This document shows positions 16,803 to 25,586 of a DNA stretch of 64,000 bases, one piece after another. This stretch comes from Gelria sp. Kuro-4 (GTDB lineage: Bacteria > Bacillota > DTU030 > DUMP01), in assembly GCF_019668485.1 (NCBI RefSeq), contig NZ_AP024619.1, forward strand, positions 557,001 through 621,000, in the 5' to 3' direction. The position numbers and the translations under genes are program-made. The notes under the pieces were generated by a model that ran no database searches, had not been told where the DNA came from, and saw nothing but the letters and a program-made list of their open reading frames with translations. Position 1 is the stretch's first letter. Every line of letters begins with the position of its first letter.

Positions 16803-18152
16803 ATGGAAGACGTGAGGATACTCCTCAGCGAACAGGAGCTGCCCACCCACTGGTACAACGTCCAGGCCGACCTGCCTAACCCGCTGCAGCCGCCGCTTAA
16901 CCCGCGCACGGGTGAGATCATGGCCCCGGACGAGCTCAAGAAGATCTTCCCCGAGGCGCTGCTTCAGCAGGAGATGGCGAGCGAGCCCGACATCGAGATT
17001 CCCGACGAGGTGCGTGAACTCTACCGCCTGTGGCGGCCCTCGCCGCTTGTGCGCGCCCGGCGGCTGGAAAAAGCCCTGGACACCCCGGCCCGGATTTATT
17101 ACAAGTACGAGGGCGTCAGCCCCGCCGGCAGCCACAAGCTCAACACCGCCATCCCCCAGGCGTACTACAACAAACAGGCCGGCATCAAACGCCTGGCCAC
17201 CGAAACCGGCGCCGGACAGTGGGGCACCGCCCTGGCCATGGCCGCCAGCTTCTTTGGTCTTGAATGTACTGTCTACATGGTAAAGGTGAGCTACCGGCAG
17301 AAGCCTTACCGGCGCTCCCTGATGCAGATCTTCGGAGCGGAGGTTTACGCCAGCCCCACCGACAAGACCGAGTCCGGGCGCGCCGTCCTGGCCCGGGACC
17401 CGGATTCCCCGGGAAGCCTGGGCATCGCCATCAGCGAAGCGGTGGAAGACGCGGTGCAGCACCCCGACACCAACTACTCCCTGGGCAGCGTACTGAACCA
17501 CGTGGTGCTTCACCAGACCATAATCGGCCTGGAGGCCCAGAAGCAGCTGGAAAAGGCCGGGCACTACCCGGACACGGTCATCGCCTGCAGCGGGGGCGGC
17601 AGCAACTTCTGCGGCCTTGCCCTGCCCTTCGTGCGCGACAAAATCCGGGCGGGCAAGCGCACCCGCATCCTGGCGGTGGAGCCGACCGCCTGCCCCAGCC
17701 TGACAAAGGGCAAGTTCACGTACGACTTCGGGGACGAAGCGCACCTTACGCCCCGCATGATGATGTACACCCTGGGGAGCGACTTTGTGCCGCCGGGCAT
17801 CCACGCGGGCGGGCTCCGCTACCACGGCGCCTCGCCCATCGAGAGCCAGCTCCTGCACGACGGCTTAATTGAAGCCAAGGCCTACGGGCAGCTGGCGGTG
17901 TTTGAAGCGGCGGTGCTGTTTGCCCGGGCGGAGGGCATCGTCCCGGCGCCGGAGTCTTCCCATGCCATAAGGGCCGCCGTGGACGAGGCCCTGGCGGCCC
18001 GGGAGGCGGGCGAAGCGCGGACCATTCTCTTTAACCTGAGCGGCCACGGCTTCCTCGACCTGAGCGCCTACGATGCTTACCTTGCCGGTGAGCTGCAGGA
18101 TTCCGGCCTGGACGACGCCACACTCCAGGAACTCCTGGCCAAGCTGCCCTGA
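16803..18152 (+). CDS. trpB: TrpB2-type tryptophan synthase beta subunit
   Basis: The enzyme joins indole and serine to form tryptophan using PLP. The 449-residue protein is of the longer TrpB2 kind, with an N-terminal extension ([19 protein letters not shown]). The PLP lysine lies in [13 protein letters not shown], and TETGAGQWG and the phosphate-binding [10 protein letters not shown] are conserved. No trpA or other trp gene is adjacent, so it may salvage free indole. ATG 16803 follows AAAGGAGAGGAG. The T-box leader upstream supports regulation by tryptophan supply. Confidence 0.94.
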   Translation: MEDVRILLSEQELPTHWYNVQADLPNPLQPPLNPRTGEIMAPDELKKIFPEALLQQEMASEPDIEIPDEVRELYRLWRPSPLVRARRLEKALDTPARIYYKYEGVSPAGSHKLNTAIPQAYYNKQAGIKRLATETGAGQWGTALAMAASFFGLECTVYMVKVSYRQKPYRRSLMQIFGAEVYASPTDKTESGRAVLARDPDSPGSLGIAISEAVEDAVQHPDTNYSLGSVLNHVVLHQTIIGLEAQKQLEKAGHYPDTVIACSGGGSNFCGLALPFVRDKIRAGKRTRILAVEPTACPSLTKGKFTYDFGDEAHLTPRMMMYTLGSDFVPPGIHAGGLRYHGASPIESQLLHDGLIEAKAYGQLAVFEAAVLFARAEGIVPAPESSHAIRAAVDEALAAREAGEARTILFNLSGHGFLDLSAYDAYLAGELQDSGLDDATLQELLAKLP

Positions 18153-18172
18153 TCCGCAAGAGGAGCCGCGCA

Positions 18173-18198
18173 GGGCGGGGGAAAACCCCGCCCCTTTA
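18173..18198 (+). terminator. Terminator after trpB2
   Basis: A perfect 8-bp stem GGGCGGGG/CCCCGCCC (18173-18180, 18186-18193) with loop GAAAA, followed by CTTTA. Confidence 0.75.
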
Positions 18199-18322
18199 CT
18201 GTGCCTCCACGCCGGGGAGAGGTGCCCTTACGGCGGGCGGGAGCTGGAACCGACCGCCCAAATATTGGAGAAAATTGGAGGTGGAGGAGGAAAAAGGATC
18301 CAGGCGGCGAATATAAATAAAC

Positions 18323-18889
18323 ATGCAAGTAATACTCTTGGGCCTGTTCGGTCTTGCGTTGCTTTTTATTTATGATATCGTCTCCCTTTACCGCGTTCCC
18401 AGCCGCGGCGGCCTAGCCTTTCTGGGGTATGCCCTACACACTCTGGCGATCTTTGCGGCAGCGTGGGCGGGGGAGAAAGCGGCGTTTCCGGCCGCGCCGC
18501 TCTGGCCGCGGGTTATAGGGGCACTACTGGCCCTGCTGGGGGGAGGGTGGCTTGTCTATTGCCTCTTTCTCTTCCCTTCCCTTGCCCGTACCTACCAGGA
18601 CCCGGCGGGCCCCGCCTTCACGCGTGCGGGCCCGTACGCTTTTTCACGCCATCCTGGTTTTATCGGCCACCTGGCTTTGCTCGGCGGACTCCTCTTGGCT
18701 TCCCGCTCGCTCCTTCTTCTTCGGGCGGCGGGCGTCTGGGTACCGGCCAACCTGGCCTATGTCGTGTTGCAGGACCGGGTGCTTTTTCCCCGCCTCTTCC
18801 GGGAGTACGGCGCGTACCGGGCGGAAACACCGTTTATCCTGCCCACCGCTGCCAGCCTGCAGCGCTTTTGGGCCACCCGGTGGCAATAA
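18323..18889 (+). CDS. Isoprenylcysteine/phospholipid methyltransferase-like membrane protein
   Basis: The 188-residue membrane protein has four to five hydrophobic segments. It shows the ICMT/PEMT C-terminal signature: RAGPYAFSRHPGFIGHL and, near the end, VLFPRLFREYGAYRAETPF. Such enzymes transfer a methyl group from SAM to lipids or to prenylated or thiol substrates; the substrate is unknown here. The start ATG 18323 lacks a strong ribosome site, so the true start is uncertain. The GH3 gene follows after 14 bp, suggesting a joint pathway. Confidence 0.75.
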   Translation: MQVILLGLFGLALLFIYDIVSLYRVPSRGGLAFLGYALHTLAIFAAAWAGEKAAFPAAPLWPRVIGALLALLGGGWLVYCLFLFPSLARTYQDPAGPAFTRAGPYAFSRHPGFIGHLALLGGLLLASRSLLLLRAAGVWVPANLAYVVLQDRVLFPRLFREYGAYRAETPFILPTAASLQRFWATRWQ

Positions 18890-18903
18890 GGGGGTAGTGG
18901 GCC

Positions 18904-20490
18904 TTGGCAAAACTCGTAACGCTTCTCCGCGAAGGCCGCAAAAGCGACGCCTGGTTGAAGTACTGCGGCTTCATCGACCTGTCGCTGGGCGACTTCATGG
19001 GGGTACAGGAGCGGCTGCTGGCGGAACAGCTCGAGCTCCTTGCCGCCTCCCCGCTGGGGCGCCGGCTTCTGGGCGCCCAGGCGCCGCCGAAGGTGGCGGA
19101 CTTTCGCCGGGCCGTGCCCCTTACCCGCTATGAAGACTACCTGCCCTACCTGGAGGAGAAACGGGAGGATGTGCTTCCCGCCCGGCCGCGGTGCTGGGTA
19201 TGTACTTCCGGCAAGGCGGGGGAATACGAGCGTAAGTGGGCGCCCTACCCGCCGGCCTGGTTTGAAACGCACACCAAAAACTTTCTGGCGGCGGTGATCT
19301 TCTCTCTTACCAACAGTAAGGGAGACTTCTGGCTCCGGGAAAACGCCCATTTCCTTTATGCCATGGCCCCGCCGCCGTACCTTACCGGCATGGTGCCCTA
19401 CGGCCTCAAGGATGAGTTCCCTTTTGAGTACCTGCCGCCTTCGGCGCAGGCGGAAAGGATGAGCTTCGAGGAGCAGAACGCCGCAGGCTTCCGGCTGGGA
19501 CTCGACCGCGGCATTGACCTTTTCTTTGGGCTCTCCAGCGTGCTGGTGCGCATCGGGGAGCGTTTTGAAGGCGGGGAAGGCCTTGCCGGCAGCTCACGCC
19601 GCCTCGGCGCTGCGGCGGGCCTCAGGCTGGCCCGGGGGCTCCTGCGCAGCCGCCTGAGGAAGCGCCCCATGCTGCCGCGGGATGTTTGGACCCTCAAGGG
19701 CATCATCTGTGCGGGCACCGACACCACCTTTTACAAAGAACGGATCGCGCACTACTGGGGGCGTAAACCCCTGGAAATCTACGGGGGAACGGAGATCGGC
19801 ATCGCCGCCACCCAGACCTGGGATTATGAAGGGATGGTCCTTTTCCCTGACGCCAACTTCTGGGAGTTCATTCCCGAGGAGGAGCACGTCCGGTCCCTGG
19901 CCGACCCCGGCTACGAGCCGGCGACGGTGCTGCTTCCCGACCTCGAGCCGGGTCGGCGCTATGAGCTGGTGGTGACCAACCTGCGCGGCGGCGTTTTCGT
20001 GCGCTACCGGGTGGGCGACATGATCAAGGCCCTCAGCCGGCGCAATGAGCGGCTGGGGATCAACCTGCCGCAGATCGTGTACGAAGACCGGGTGGAGGAC
20101 TTCCTGGACCTGGCCAGTTTTACCCGCATTACGGAAAGGACCGTTTGGGAAGCCCTGCGGCAGGCCGGCGTCGCCCAGGGAAACTGGCTCGCCCGCAAGG
20201 TGTACGCCGGGAACCACCCGGTGGTGGAACTGTACCTGGAACTGCCCGGGGAGGTGCCGGCCCCGGAGATCAGCGCTCGGATCCATACCGCCCTGCGCGC
20301 CGTGGATTCGGACTTCCGCGACCTGGAGGACATGCTGGGCTACCACGCCCTCCGCGTGGTGCCGCTGCCGGTGGGTAACCTGAGCCGGGTGCGGGAGAAA
20401 GAGGCCCATGCCTCTCGCCTGCATCCTCCCGCCGCCGTCCTCGAGCAGATCGCGGCGGCGCAGGAAAACGGCCCCGCCCGGGAGGTGTGA
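18904..20490 (+). CDS. GH3-family acyl-adenylating enzyme
   Basis: The 528-residue protein matches the GH3 family, best known from plant hormone-amino acid conjugation and also found in bacteria. The family activates a carboxylic acid as an adenylate and joins it to an amine. Visible features are the P-loop-like CTSGKAGEYE, the central IYGGTEIGIAATQ and the lysine- and arginine-containing VRYRVGDMI. Start TTG 18904 follows AAGGGGGTAG. It is flanked by the methyltransferase-like gene and a diguanylate cyclase. Substrates are unknown. Confidence 0.85.
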   Translation: MAKLVTLLREGRKSDAWLKYCGFIDLSLGDFMGVQERLLAEQLELLAASPLGRRLLGAQAPPKVADFRRAVPLTRYEDYLPYLEEKREDVLPARPRCWVCTSGKAGEYERKWAPYPPAWFETHTKNFLAAVIFSLTNSKGDFWLRENAHFLYAMAPPPYLTGMVPYGLKDEFPFEYLPPSAQAERMSFEEQNAAGFRLGLDRGIDLFFGLSSVLVRIGERFEGGEGLAGSSRRLGAAAGLRLARGLLRSRLRKRPMLPRDVWTLKGIICAGTDTTFYKERIAHYWGRKPLEIYGGTEIGIAATQTWDYEGMVLFPDANFWEFIPEEEHVRSLADPGYEPATVLLPDLEPGRRYELVVTNLRGGVFVRYRVGDMIKALSRRNERLGINLPQIVYEDRVEDFLDLASFTRITERTVWEALRQAGVAQGNWLARKVYAGNHPVVELYLELPGEVPAPEISARIHTALRAVDSDFRDLEDMLGYHALRVVPLPVGNLSRVREKEAHASRLHPPAAVLEQIAAAQENGPAREV

Positions 20491-20492
20491 GC

Positions 20493-22466
20493 ATGAGCGC
20501 GGGCTTAACCGACCTCACCCTGGCTGTTCCTTTCATTGCCTTTCTCTCTTACTGCGCCCTCCTCCTCTTGGCGCTCAGCAGCCCGCGCTCGCGCGTGGCC
20601 CGGGTTTTCATCTGGTACCTGTTCTTGATGCTGATCTGGAGTTTGAGCTCCTTTCTCATGCGCACCGGCCTCTTTCCCGGCCCGCTTTTCTGGAACCGGC
20701 TGATGGTCTGCGGGACCATCGGGGTACCGTTCGTGTTCTACCACTTCAGCCGGGAGGTTCTGGAACGCGCGGGGACGAGCGCGAGCGTTGCGCTGGGGTA
20801 CCTCCTTTTTGCCCTCCTTAACGTGGCCAATGCGTCAGGCTTGATCGTTGCCGACGCGTACATCACGCAAGGGGGGTTCGTCTATATCCTGGGGCCGGCC
20901 GCGCCCGTTCTGGCGGCGGCGGGCGGAGGGTACCTGGTGGCCGCGGCCTTCCTGTTGGCGCGTGCGGGCCGGCGCGATCCGGCGGCTTTCAGGGCCAACC
21001 GGCTGCTCTACCCCTCCCTGGGGTCGCTCCTCATCCTGGGCGGCAGCCTGCTCAACCTGGCCCCCGCCGTCGGCCGCTTTCCTGTGGACATCGCGGCCAA
21101 CACCCTGAATGCCTTCCTCTTGGCCTATGCCATCTACCGCTACCGCCTGCTCAACGTGACCATCACCCTGCGCCGGGGCTTCATCTACGCGCTGCTGGTG
21201 TTCCTCATCACGGGGGTGTACTTTGCCCTTTTCTTCCTGCTCAAACAGGTGGTGAGGGTAGGGACTGCTTCGGCAGCCGTGCTCGCCGTTCCCTTCATGG
21301 CGGGGCTCATCGCCTTCCTCTTTGAGCCGGTCAAGGAAACGCTGCGCGCCTGGACCGACCGCGCCTTTTTCGGGCCGGTTTACACTTACCGCCAGACTTT
21401 AAAGGATTTCAGCCACCTCATGACCTCTATCCTCGACCTCGACCGGTTGGTCCATTCCACCCTGGAGCTCACCGCCCAGGCTTTGCAGATCGAAGGCGGG
21501 GTGTTGCTCCTGCCGCAGGCGGAGGGAAACTTTTACCCCCACGCCAGCTGCGGGAGCGCCCGGTGCGCGGCCGCCGGCCTCTGGCTGGAGCGAACAAGCC
21601 CCCTGGTGCGCTGGCTGGCCCAAGAGCCGGAGCCGTACCTTACCTGGCAGGAGATCGAGATGCTGCCGGAGTTTCGGGGGCTGTGGCAGCGGGAAAGAGA
21701 AACCCTCCTGGAGCTGGGGACGCAGGTGCTGGTGGGCATCAAGCTGCAAAACGACATCACCGGCCTTTTCGTCCTTTCCCGGAAGGCTTCCGGGGACCCG
21801 TACAGCGATGACGACCGGGAGCTGCTCCTTACCCTGGCCAACGAGGCGGCGGTGGCCATCCACAACGCCCGCATGTACGGGGAGGTACGTGCCCAGGCGG
21901 TGCGCGACGAGCTCACGGGGCTGTACAACCACCGCTACTTTCAGGATTTCCTGGATAAAGAGATTATCGGCTACGAGCGCACCGGGCGCGGGTTCAGCCT
22001 CATCTTCATGGACCTCGACCTTTTCAAGGCCTACAACGATATTTACGGCCACCTGGCCGGGGACGAAGCGCTGGCGCGCGTAGGCGCGGCCATCCTGAGC
22101 GCCGTTCGCCCCACCGACGTGGCGGCGCGCTACGGTGGCGACGAATTCGCCGTGATTCTGCCCGGGGCGGACGCGTGTCAGGCGCGCGTGGTGGCCGAAC
22201 GGATTAAAAGCGCCGTCCAGGCCCGCTTTCCCGGTGCGGGCGGCGCGAGCCACCTCCTTACCGTGAGCCTGGGCGTGGCTGCCTGCCCAGCGCAGGGGCG
22301 CAGCCGCCGGCAGCTCCTGGCTTCGGCCGACCAGGCCCTTTACCGGGCCAAGCACGCCGGCCGCAACCAGATTGGGGTTTACGGCGAGACGGACCGGCGG
22401 CCGGCCGAGCCGCCCGAGCCGCCGGTGGAGACGGCGGCGTGGAGCAGCGAAGCCCCGGCACCGTAG
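20493..22466 (+). CDS. Membrane-bound diguanylate cyclase with GAF domain
   Basis: A 657-residue c-di-GMP synthase. Residues 1-270 form about eight membrane segments of the histidine-kinase N-terminal (7TM) type. A GAF-like sensor follows (about 300-465), then a GGDEF domain with DELTGLYNHRYF and an intact GGDEF at 548-552. An inhibitory-site RPTD (539-542) stands five residues before it, so product inhibition is expected. ATG 20493 has GGAGGT six bases upstream and follows the GH3 stop by 2 bp, suggesting co-expression. Confidence 0.92.
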   Translation: MSAGLTDLTLAVPFIAFLSYCALLLLALSSPRSRVARVFIWYLFLMLIWSLSSFLMRTGLFPGPLFWNRLMVCGTIGVPFVFYHFSREVLERAGTSASVALGYLLFALLNVANASGLIVADAYITQGGFVYILGPAAPVLAAAGGGYLVAAAFLLARAGRRDPAAFRANRLLYPSLGSLLILGGSLLNLAPAVGRFPVDIAANTLNAFLLAYAIYRYRLLNVTITLRRGFIYALLVFLITGVYFALFFLLKQVVRVGTASAAVLAVPFMAGLIAFLFEPVKETLRAWTDRAFFGPVYTYRQTLKDFSHLMTSILDLDRLVHSTLELTAQALQIEGGVLLLPQAEGNFYPHASCGSARCAAAGLWLERTSPLVRWLAQEPEPYLTWQEIEMLPEFRGLWQRERETLLELGTQVLVGIKLQNDITGLFVLSRKASGDPYSDDDRELLLTLANEAAVAIHNARMYGEVRAQAVRDELTGLYNHRYFQDFLDKEIIGYERTGRGFSLIFMDLDLFKAYNDIYGHLAGDEALARVGAAILSAVRPTDVAARYGGDEFAVILPGADACQARVVAERIKSAVQARFPGAGGASHLLTVSLGVAACPAQGRSRRQLLASADQALYRAKHAGRNQIGVYGETDRRPAEPPEPPVETAAWSSEAPAP

Positions 22467-22564
22467 CGGCGCCGGGGGTTCCTGGTCGAAGAGGGGAAAT
22501 GCTGCCTGCGGCCGCCCGACGAGGGAGGCCCAAGGCTCTGGTAGGCCATGGGCGGCATGAACAT

Positions 22565-23671
22565 CTACCCGGCAGGCTTTTTCCCGGTGGGCAAGGTGAG
22601 GAAGGGGGATAGGTCGGCCTGGTAGTAGCGGCCCTCGAAGTAGAAGATCTTCGTGGGCGCATCGTAGACGAGGAAAGTGCTCCCCTGGGACCGGCGGGTG
22701 CGGGTCGTGGGCGAGGTGTCGGGCGCGGTGAGAAAGAGCACGGCCCAGGCGCGGGTTTCACCCTCCGGGACGCCGCTGCGCAGCCAGCCCGCAAAACGGG
22801 CGGCCACAGCGGGGGCCGGGTCCACGGTGCGGGCGGCCTGCACGGCCTGCACCAGCGCCGTGAAGGCGGCGCCTTGAATGCGACCCGGTTCCGCTCCTTC
22901 CACTTTGGTGCGGGTGTTGTAGACCTGCGCGCTGCTGTAGCGGCTGAGGTCGCCCGCGCCCTTGATCAGGTCCTCCAGGGCGCGGGCGAGTTCCTCGTTC
23001 ACGTAACGCGCCCAGCGCTCTCCCGCCGCTTCTTCCTCGAAGATGCCCTGGTGATAGTTCAGGATCTTGGAGTACCAGCGACCCTGCACGTGGTAATTCA
23101 CCCAGAGGGTGAGGCGCGGTTCGGGCAGCGCCTTTTCCCGGCCCACCACCTCCTGTAGCTTGAGCTCCCGGATCAGCTCTCCCCAGCGCGGAAGGTCGGC
23201 GGCGGGTACGCTGGCGCTCTTCGGCACTCCGGTGGCTGTATCAGGGCTCGTACGGAACATGATCTGACTCCCGGGCGTGCGCGGGGAGAGGGTCACGTGG
23301 ATGTCCGTCGGCACCGTGCGCTCGGCTGCAGCCACGTAGCCGGCCGCCTGCAGGCGAAAGGCCCCGGCGATAAGGAGCGGCAGAGCGACGAGCAGGGTGA
23401 GCCCGGCCGCGTACTGCCGCCGCGCAGTGCGGAAGGGCTTCCGCTCCACCCCGGCGGTGAAGAGAAGGTAGGCGGCCGCGCCGAGCAGCGCCGCGCCGAT
23501 CAGCCCCGGATAGTGGGTGGGCAGGTGGCGGTTGTTGATGGGGGGCAGCAGGCCGAGGAGCAACTGCCAGAGGGGCGCGTGCAGCAGGGAGAGCCCCAGG
23601 TAGTAGCCGAGGAGAGCGGCCGCCGCGACCGCCAGAAGTTTATCGCGCTTGAGACTTGTGTTTTGCCTCAT
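22565..23671 (-). CDS. Membrane protein of unknown function in sigma-factor operon
   Basis: This 368-residue protein has three N-terminal membrane segments (about residues 12-40, 52-72 and 88-107) and an extracytoplasmic remainder of some 260 residues with no motif I recognise. It overlaps the anti-sigma factor gene by 4 bp and is the last gene of a sigma/anti-sigma operon. Its predicted topology resembles the neighbouring anti-sigma protein's, so it may be part of the same sensing complex. Confidence 0.75.
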   Translation of the reverse strand: MRQNTSLKRDKLLAVAAAALLGYYLGLSLLHAPLWQLLLGLLPPINNRHLPTHYPGLIGAALLGAAAYLLFTAGVERKPFRTARRQYAAGLTLLVALPLLIAGAFRLQAAGYVAAAERTVPTDIHVTLSPRTPGSQIMFRTSPDTATGVPKSASVPAADLPRWGELIRELKLQEVVGREKALPEPRLTLWVNYHVQGRWYSKILNYHQGIFEEEAAGERWARYVNEELARALEDLIKGAGDLSRYSSAQVYNTRTKVEGAEPGRIQGAAFTALVQAVQAARTVDPAPAVAARFAGWLRSGVPEGETRAWAVLFLTAPDTSPTTRTRRSQGSTFLVYDAPTKIFYFEGRYYQADLSPFLTLPTGKKPAG

Positions 23672-24642
23672 TTTGCCTTCACCTCGCCGGGCTTCCCCAG
23701 GAGAGCTATGGTCTCCGGGGAGAGTTGGTAGCCGGTGCCGTTGAACAGCACCATCTTCCGGGTTTCCGGGTCCACGTGGGCAGGGATGCGACCGCCGCCG
23801 GCGAAGCTGAGCATGAGTTCCAACCCCGCCCGGCCCTCCGGGTAGGCCTGCGGCCCCGCCGGCCTGGCAGCCTGCAGCCCGGCCAGAAGCTGGTCATAGG
23901 GGGGCTGCCGGAAGGCGTCGCGGTCCAGCCGCGCCAGCCACCGCGCGCCGCCGCCTTCCTCCACCGCCCAAACCGTGATCTCCCGGATCCCGTTCAGGCG
24001 GGCGATGCGGGCTTCGGTCTGCGCGTAGAGCGCGCCCAGCACGCCCGTCCACAGGAGGAAGACGACGGCCGCCCCGGCCAGGAAGCGCACCACGCCCCGC
24101 CGCAGGAACACCCGGCGGTCGCTCACCAGGTAACCGATTACCATGGCGCCGAAGGCCGCCACCAGCGCCGGCGTAAAGAGGGCAGCCAGAAAATCCAGGA
24201 GGGGGTTGTACGGGAAGAAGCCCATACCGCCGCTCACGCCCTGGGGGAGCCAGCGCCAGGGGGGCAGGACGTTCTTCTTGAAAAAGGGTTCCAGCCCGAA
24301 CTGGGCCAGCTTGTAGGGCAGGGCCATGAGGGCCTTGGTTACGATGAAGTGGTCGCGGGTGTAAAAGCGGGAGAAAAGGCCCAGGAGAAAACCCAGCACG
24401 CCGTACACGGTGATGCGCCTAAGGCCGGCCCGCCGGGCCTTGATTCGGCCCACGACCACCTCGTCCGGTACTTCCAGCGGCTCGCGGAGCAGGTTAAGTG
24501 CGGCTTCTCCTTCCGCCAGCCGATCGAGCTCGGCCTGGCACTCGGGACAGCTTGCCAGGTGCGCCTCCAGGGCGGCCGCCGCCTCAGGCGGCAGCTTCTC
24601 TTCCAGATAATCGCGAAGCTGTTTCTTGTACTCACAGGTCAT
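23668..24642 (-). CDS. Zinc-finger anti-sigma factor with membrane domain
   Basis: The 324-residue protein begins with an anti-sigma zinc-finger module (MTCEYKKQLRDYLEEKLPP, then HLASCPEC) that would hold the ECF sigma factor. It is followed by three to four membrane segments and a C-terminal outside domain. I chose ATG 24642 (GGAGAG upstream) rather than the longer frame starting inside the sigma gene. It follows the sigma gene by 1 bp. Release of the sigma factor presumably follows an envelope signal, which is not identifiable here. Confidence 0.85.
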   Translation of the reverse strand: MTCEYKKQLRDYLEEKLPPEAAAALEAHLASCPECQAELDRLAEGEAALNLLREPLEVPDEVVVGRIKARRAGLRRITVYGVLGFLLGLFSRFYTRDHFIVTKALMALPYKLAQFGLEPFFKKNVLPPWRWLPQGVSGGMGFFPYNPLLDFLAALFTPALVAAFGAMVIGYLVSDRRVFLRRGVVRFLAGAAVVFLLWTGVLGALYAQTEARIARLNGIREITVWAVEEGGGARWLARLDRDAFRQPPYDQLLAGLQAARPAGPQAYPEGRAGLELMLSFAGGGRIPAHVDPETRKMVLFNGTGYQLSPETIALLGKPGEVKAK

Positions 24643-24643
24643 T

Positions 24644-25147
24644 TCACTCACTCTCCAATGCGCGATACACGCACCGAAACTCACGCCGCGCCCGGTAGAG
24701 ACCCACCTTGACGCTGGTCGGTTCCTGCCCGGTCACCTGACTGATCTCCTTGTAGGTGAGGTACTGAAGCTCGCGCAGGACAAGGAGCGTGCGGTAGTCG
24801 GCCGGGAGGCGCTGCAGGGCGGCGCGGATTCTTTCCCTGCGTTCGGCGTTTAAGGCCGCCTCCTCCGGGCCGGGCAGCGGCGCGGGGAGTTCTCCACCCG
24901 CGTCGGCGTCGAGGGGCAGCGTCTCCCGCCGCGTGCGGGCAAAATCCAGGTAGGTGTTGTGCGCGATGCGGTAGAGCCAGGTTTTGAAGCTGGACCGGCC
25001 TGCAAAGCGCGTCAAGTTCAGATAGACCTTCAGGAAGACGTCCTGACACAGGTCCTCGGCTGCGCCCCGGTCGCCCGAGAGGTAGTAAAGGTAGCCGTAG
25101 ATAGCGTTTTTGTAGCGACGGTAGAGAACGGAAAAGTCGGGGTCCAC
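24644..25147 (-). CDS. ECF-type RNA polymerase sigma factor
   Basis: A 167-residue sigma-70 family protein. Region 2 is seen in YLSGDRGAAEDLCQDVFLKVY and FKTWLYRIAHNTYLD; region 4 in RLPADYRTLLVLRELQYLTYKEISQVTG. It starts at GTG 25147 with AAGGAAGG upstream. It heads a three-gene minus-strand operon with its anti-sigma factor and a membrane protein, the usual arrangement for extracytoplasmic stress response. It probably drives its own promoter in the AT-rich stretch near 25240. Confidence 0.92.
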   Translation of the reverse strand: MDPDFSVLYRRYKNAIYGYLYYLSGDRGAAEDLCQDVFLKVYLNLTRFAGRSSFKTWLYRIAHNTYLDFARTRRETLPLDADAGGELPAPLPGPEEAALNAERRERIRAALQRLPADYRTLLVLRELQYLTYKEISQVTGQEPTSVKVGLYRARREFRCVYRALESE

Positions 25148-25586
25148 GGCGATCTTCCTTCCTTGCGGGGCGCTGGGCCGGCCGGCGACAGCTTCCGCTG
25201 TTACAGACGCAGCGGGCGGCCGAAAGGTTACACCGGCGGTAAAAAATTATCACCGGCAGCCTGGAGTTGAGATCATCTTCGTGGTCTCCGGCGGGCGCGG
25301 CCTGGGCGGGCCGGAGAAGCAGCCCCGCCCTTTCCGAACGCAGCAAAAACCAGCAGGCGAAATGTTCGGCACTGCAGGCAGGAATTTTGGCGCCGGCGGC
25401 GAATCCAACAAACGGAGGGCCGCAGGCCGTCCAGGGAGTCAGGTATTGCGCCCGGCGTAAGGCGAAGGAACAAATGCCGTGCCTGCGTGTTCCGCGGGCA
25501 GATGTTCCTTTCTATCGGCACCCAGCACCGGCGAAATGCCTGACGCTTACCTCCGAGAACGTACAGGTAAGGGGAGGCTACACAAA
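25148..25586. other. Divergent intergenic region with a dispersed element
   Basis: No gene is seen. It holds the upstream region of the sigma operon, including an imperfect palindrome at 25230-25253 around TAAAAAATTA. A third copy of the dispersed element (GGCAGGAATTTT, spacer, GGCGGCGAAT) lies at 25375-25410. The leader of the first BMP gene follows. Confidence 0.45.
25375..25410. repeat. Dispersed GGCAGGAATT...GGCGAAT element, copy 3
   Basis: GCAGGCAGGAATTTTGGC, then CGGCGGCGAATCCAAC. It has the clearest form of the pattern also seen at 10268 and 11194. Confidence 0.5.
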
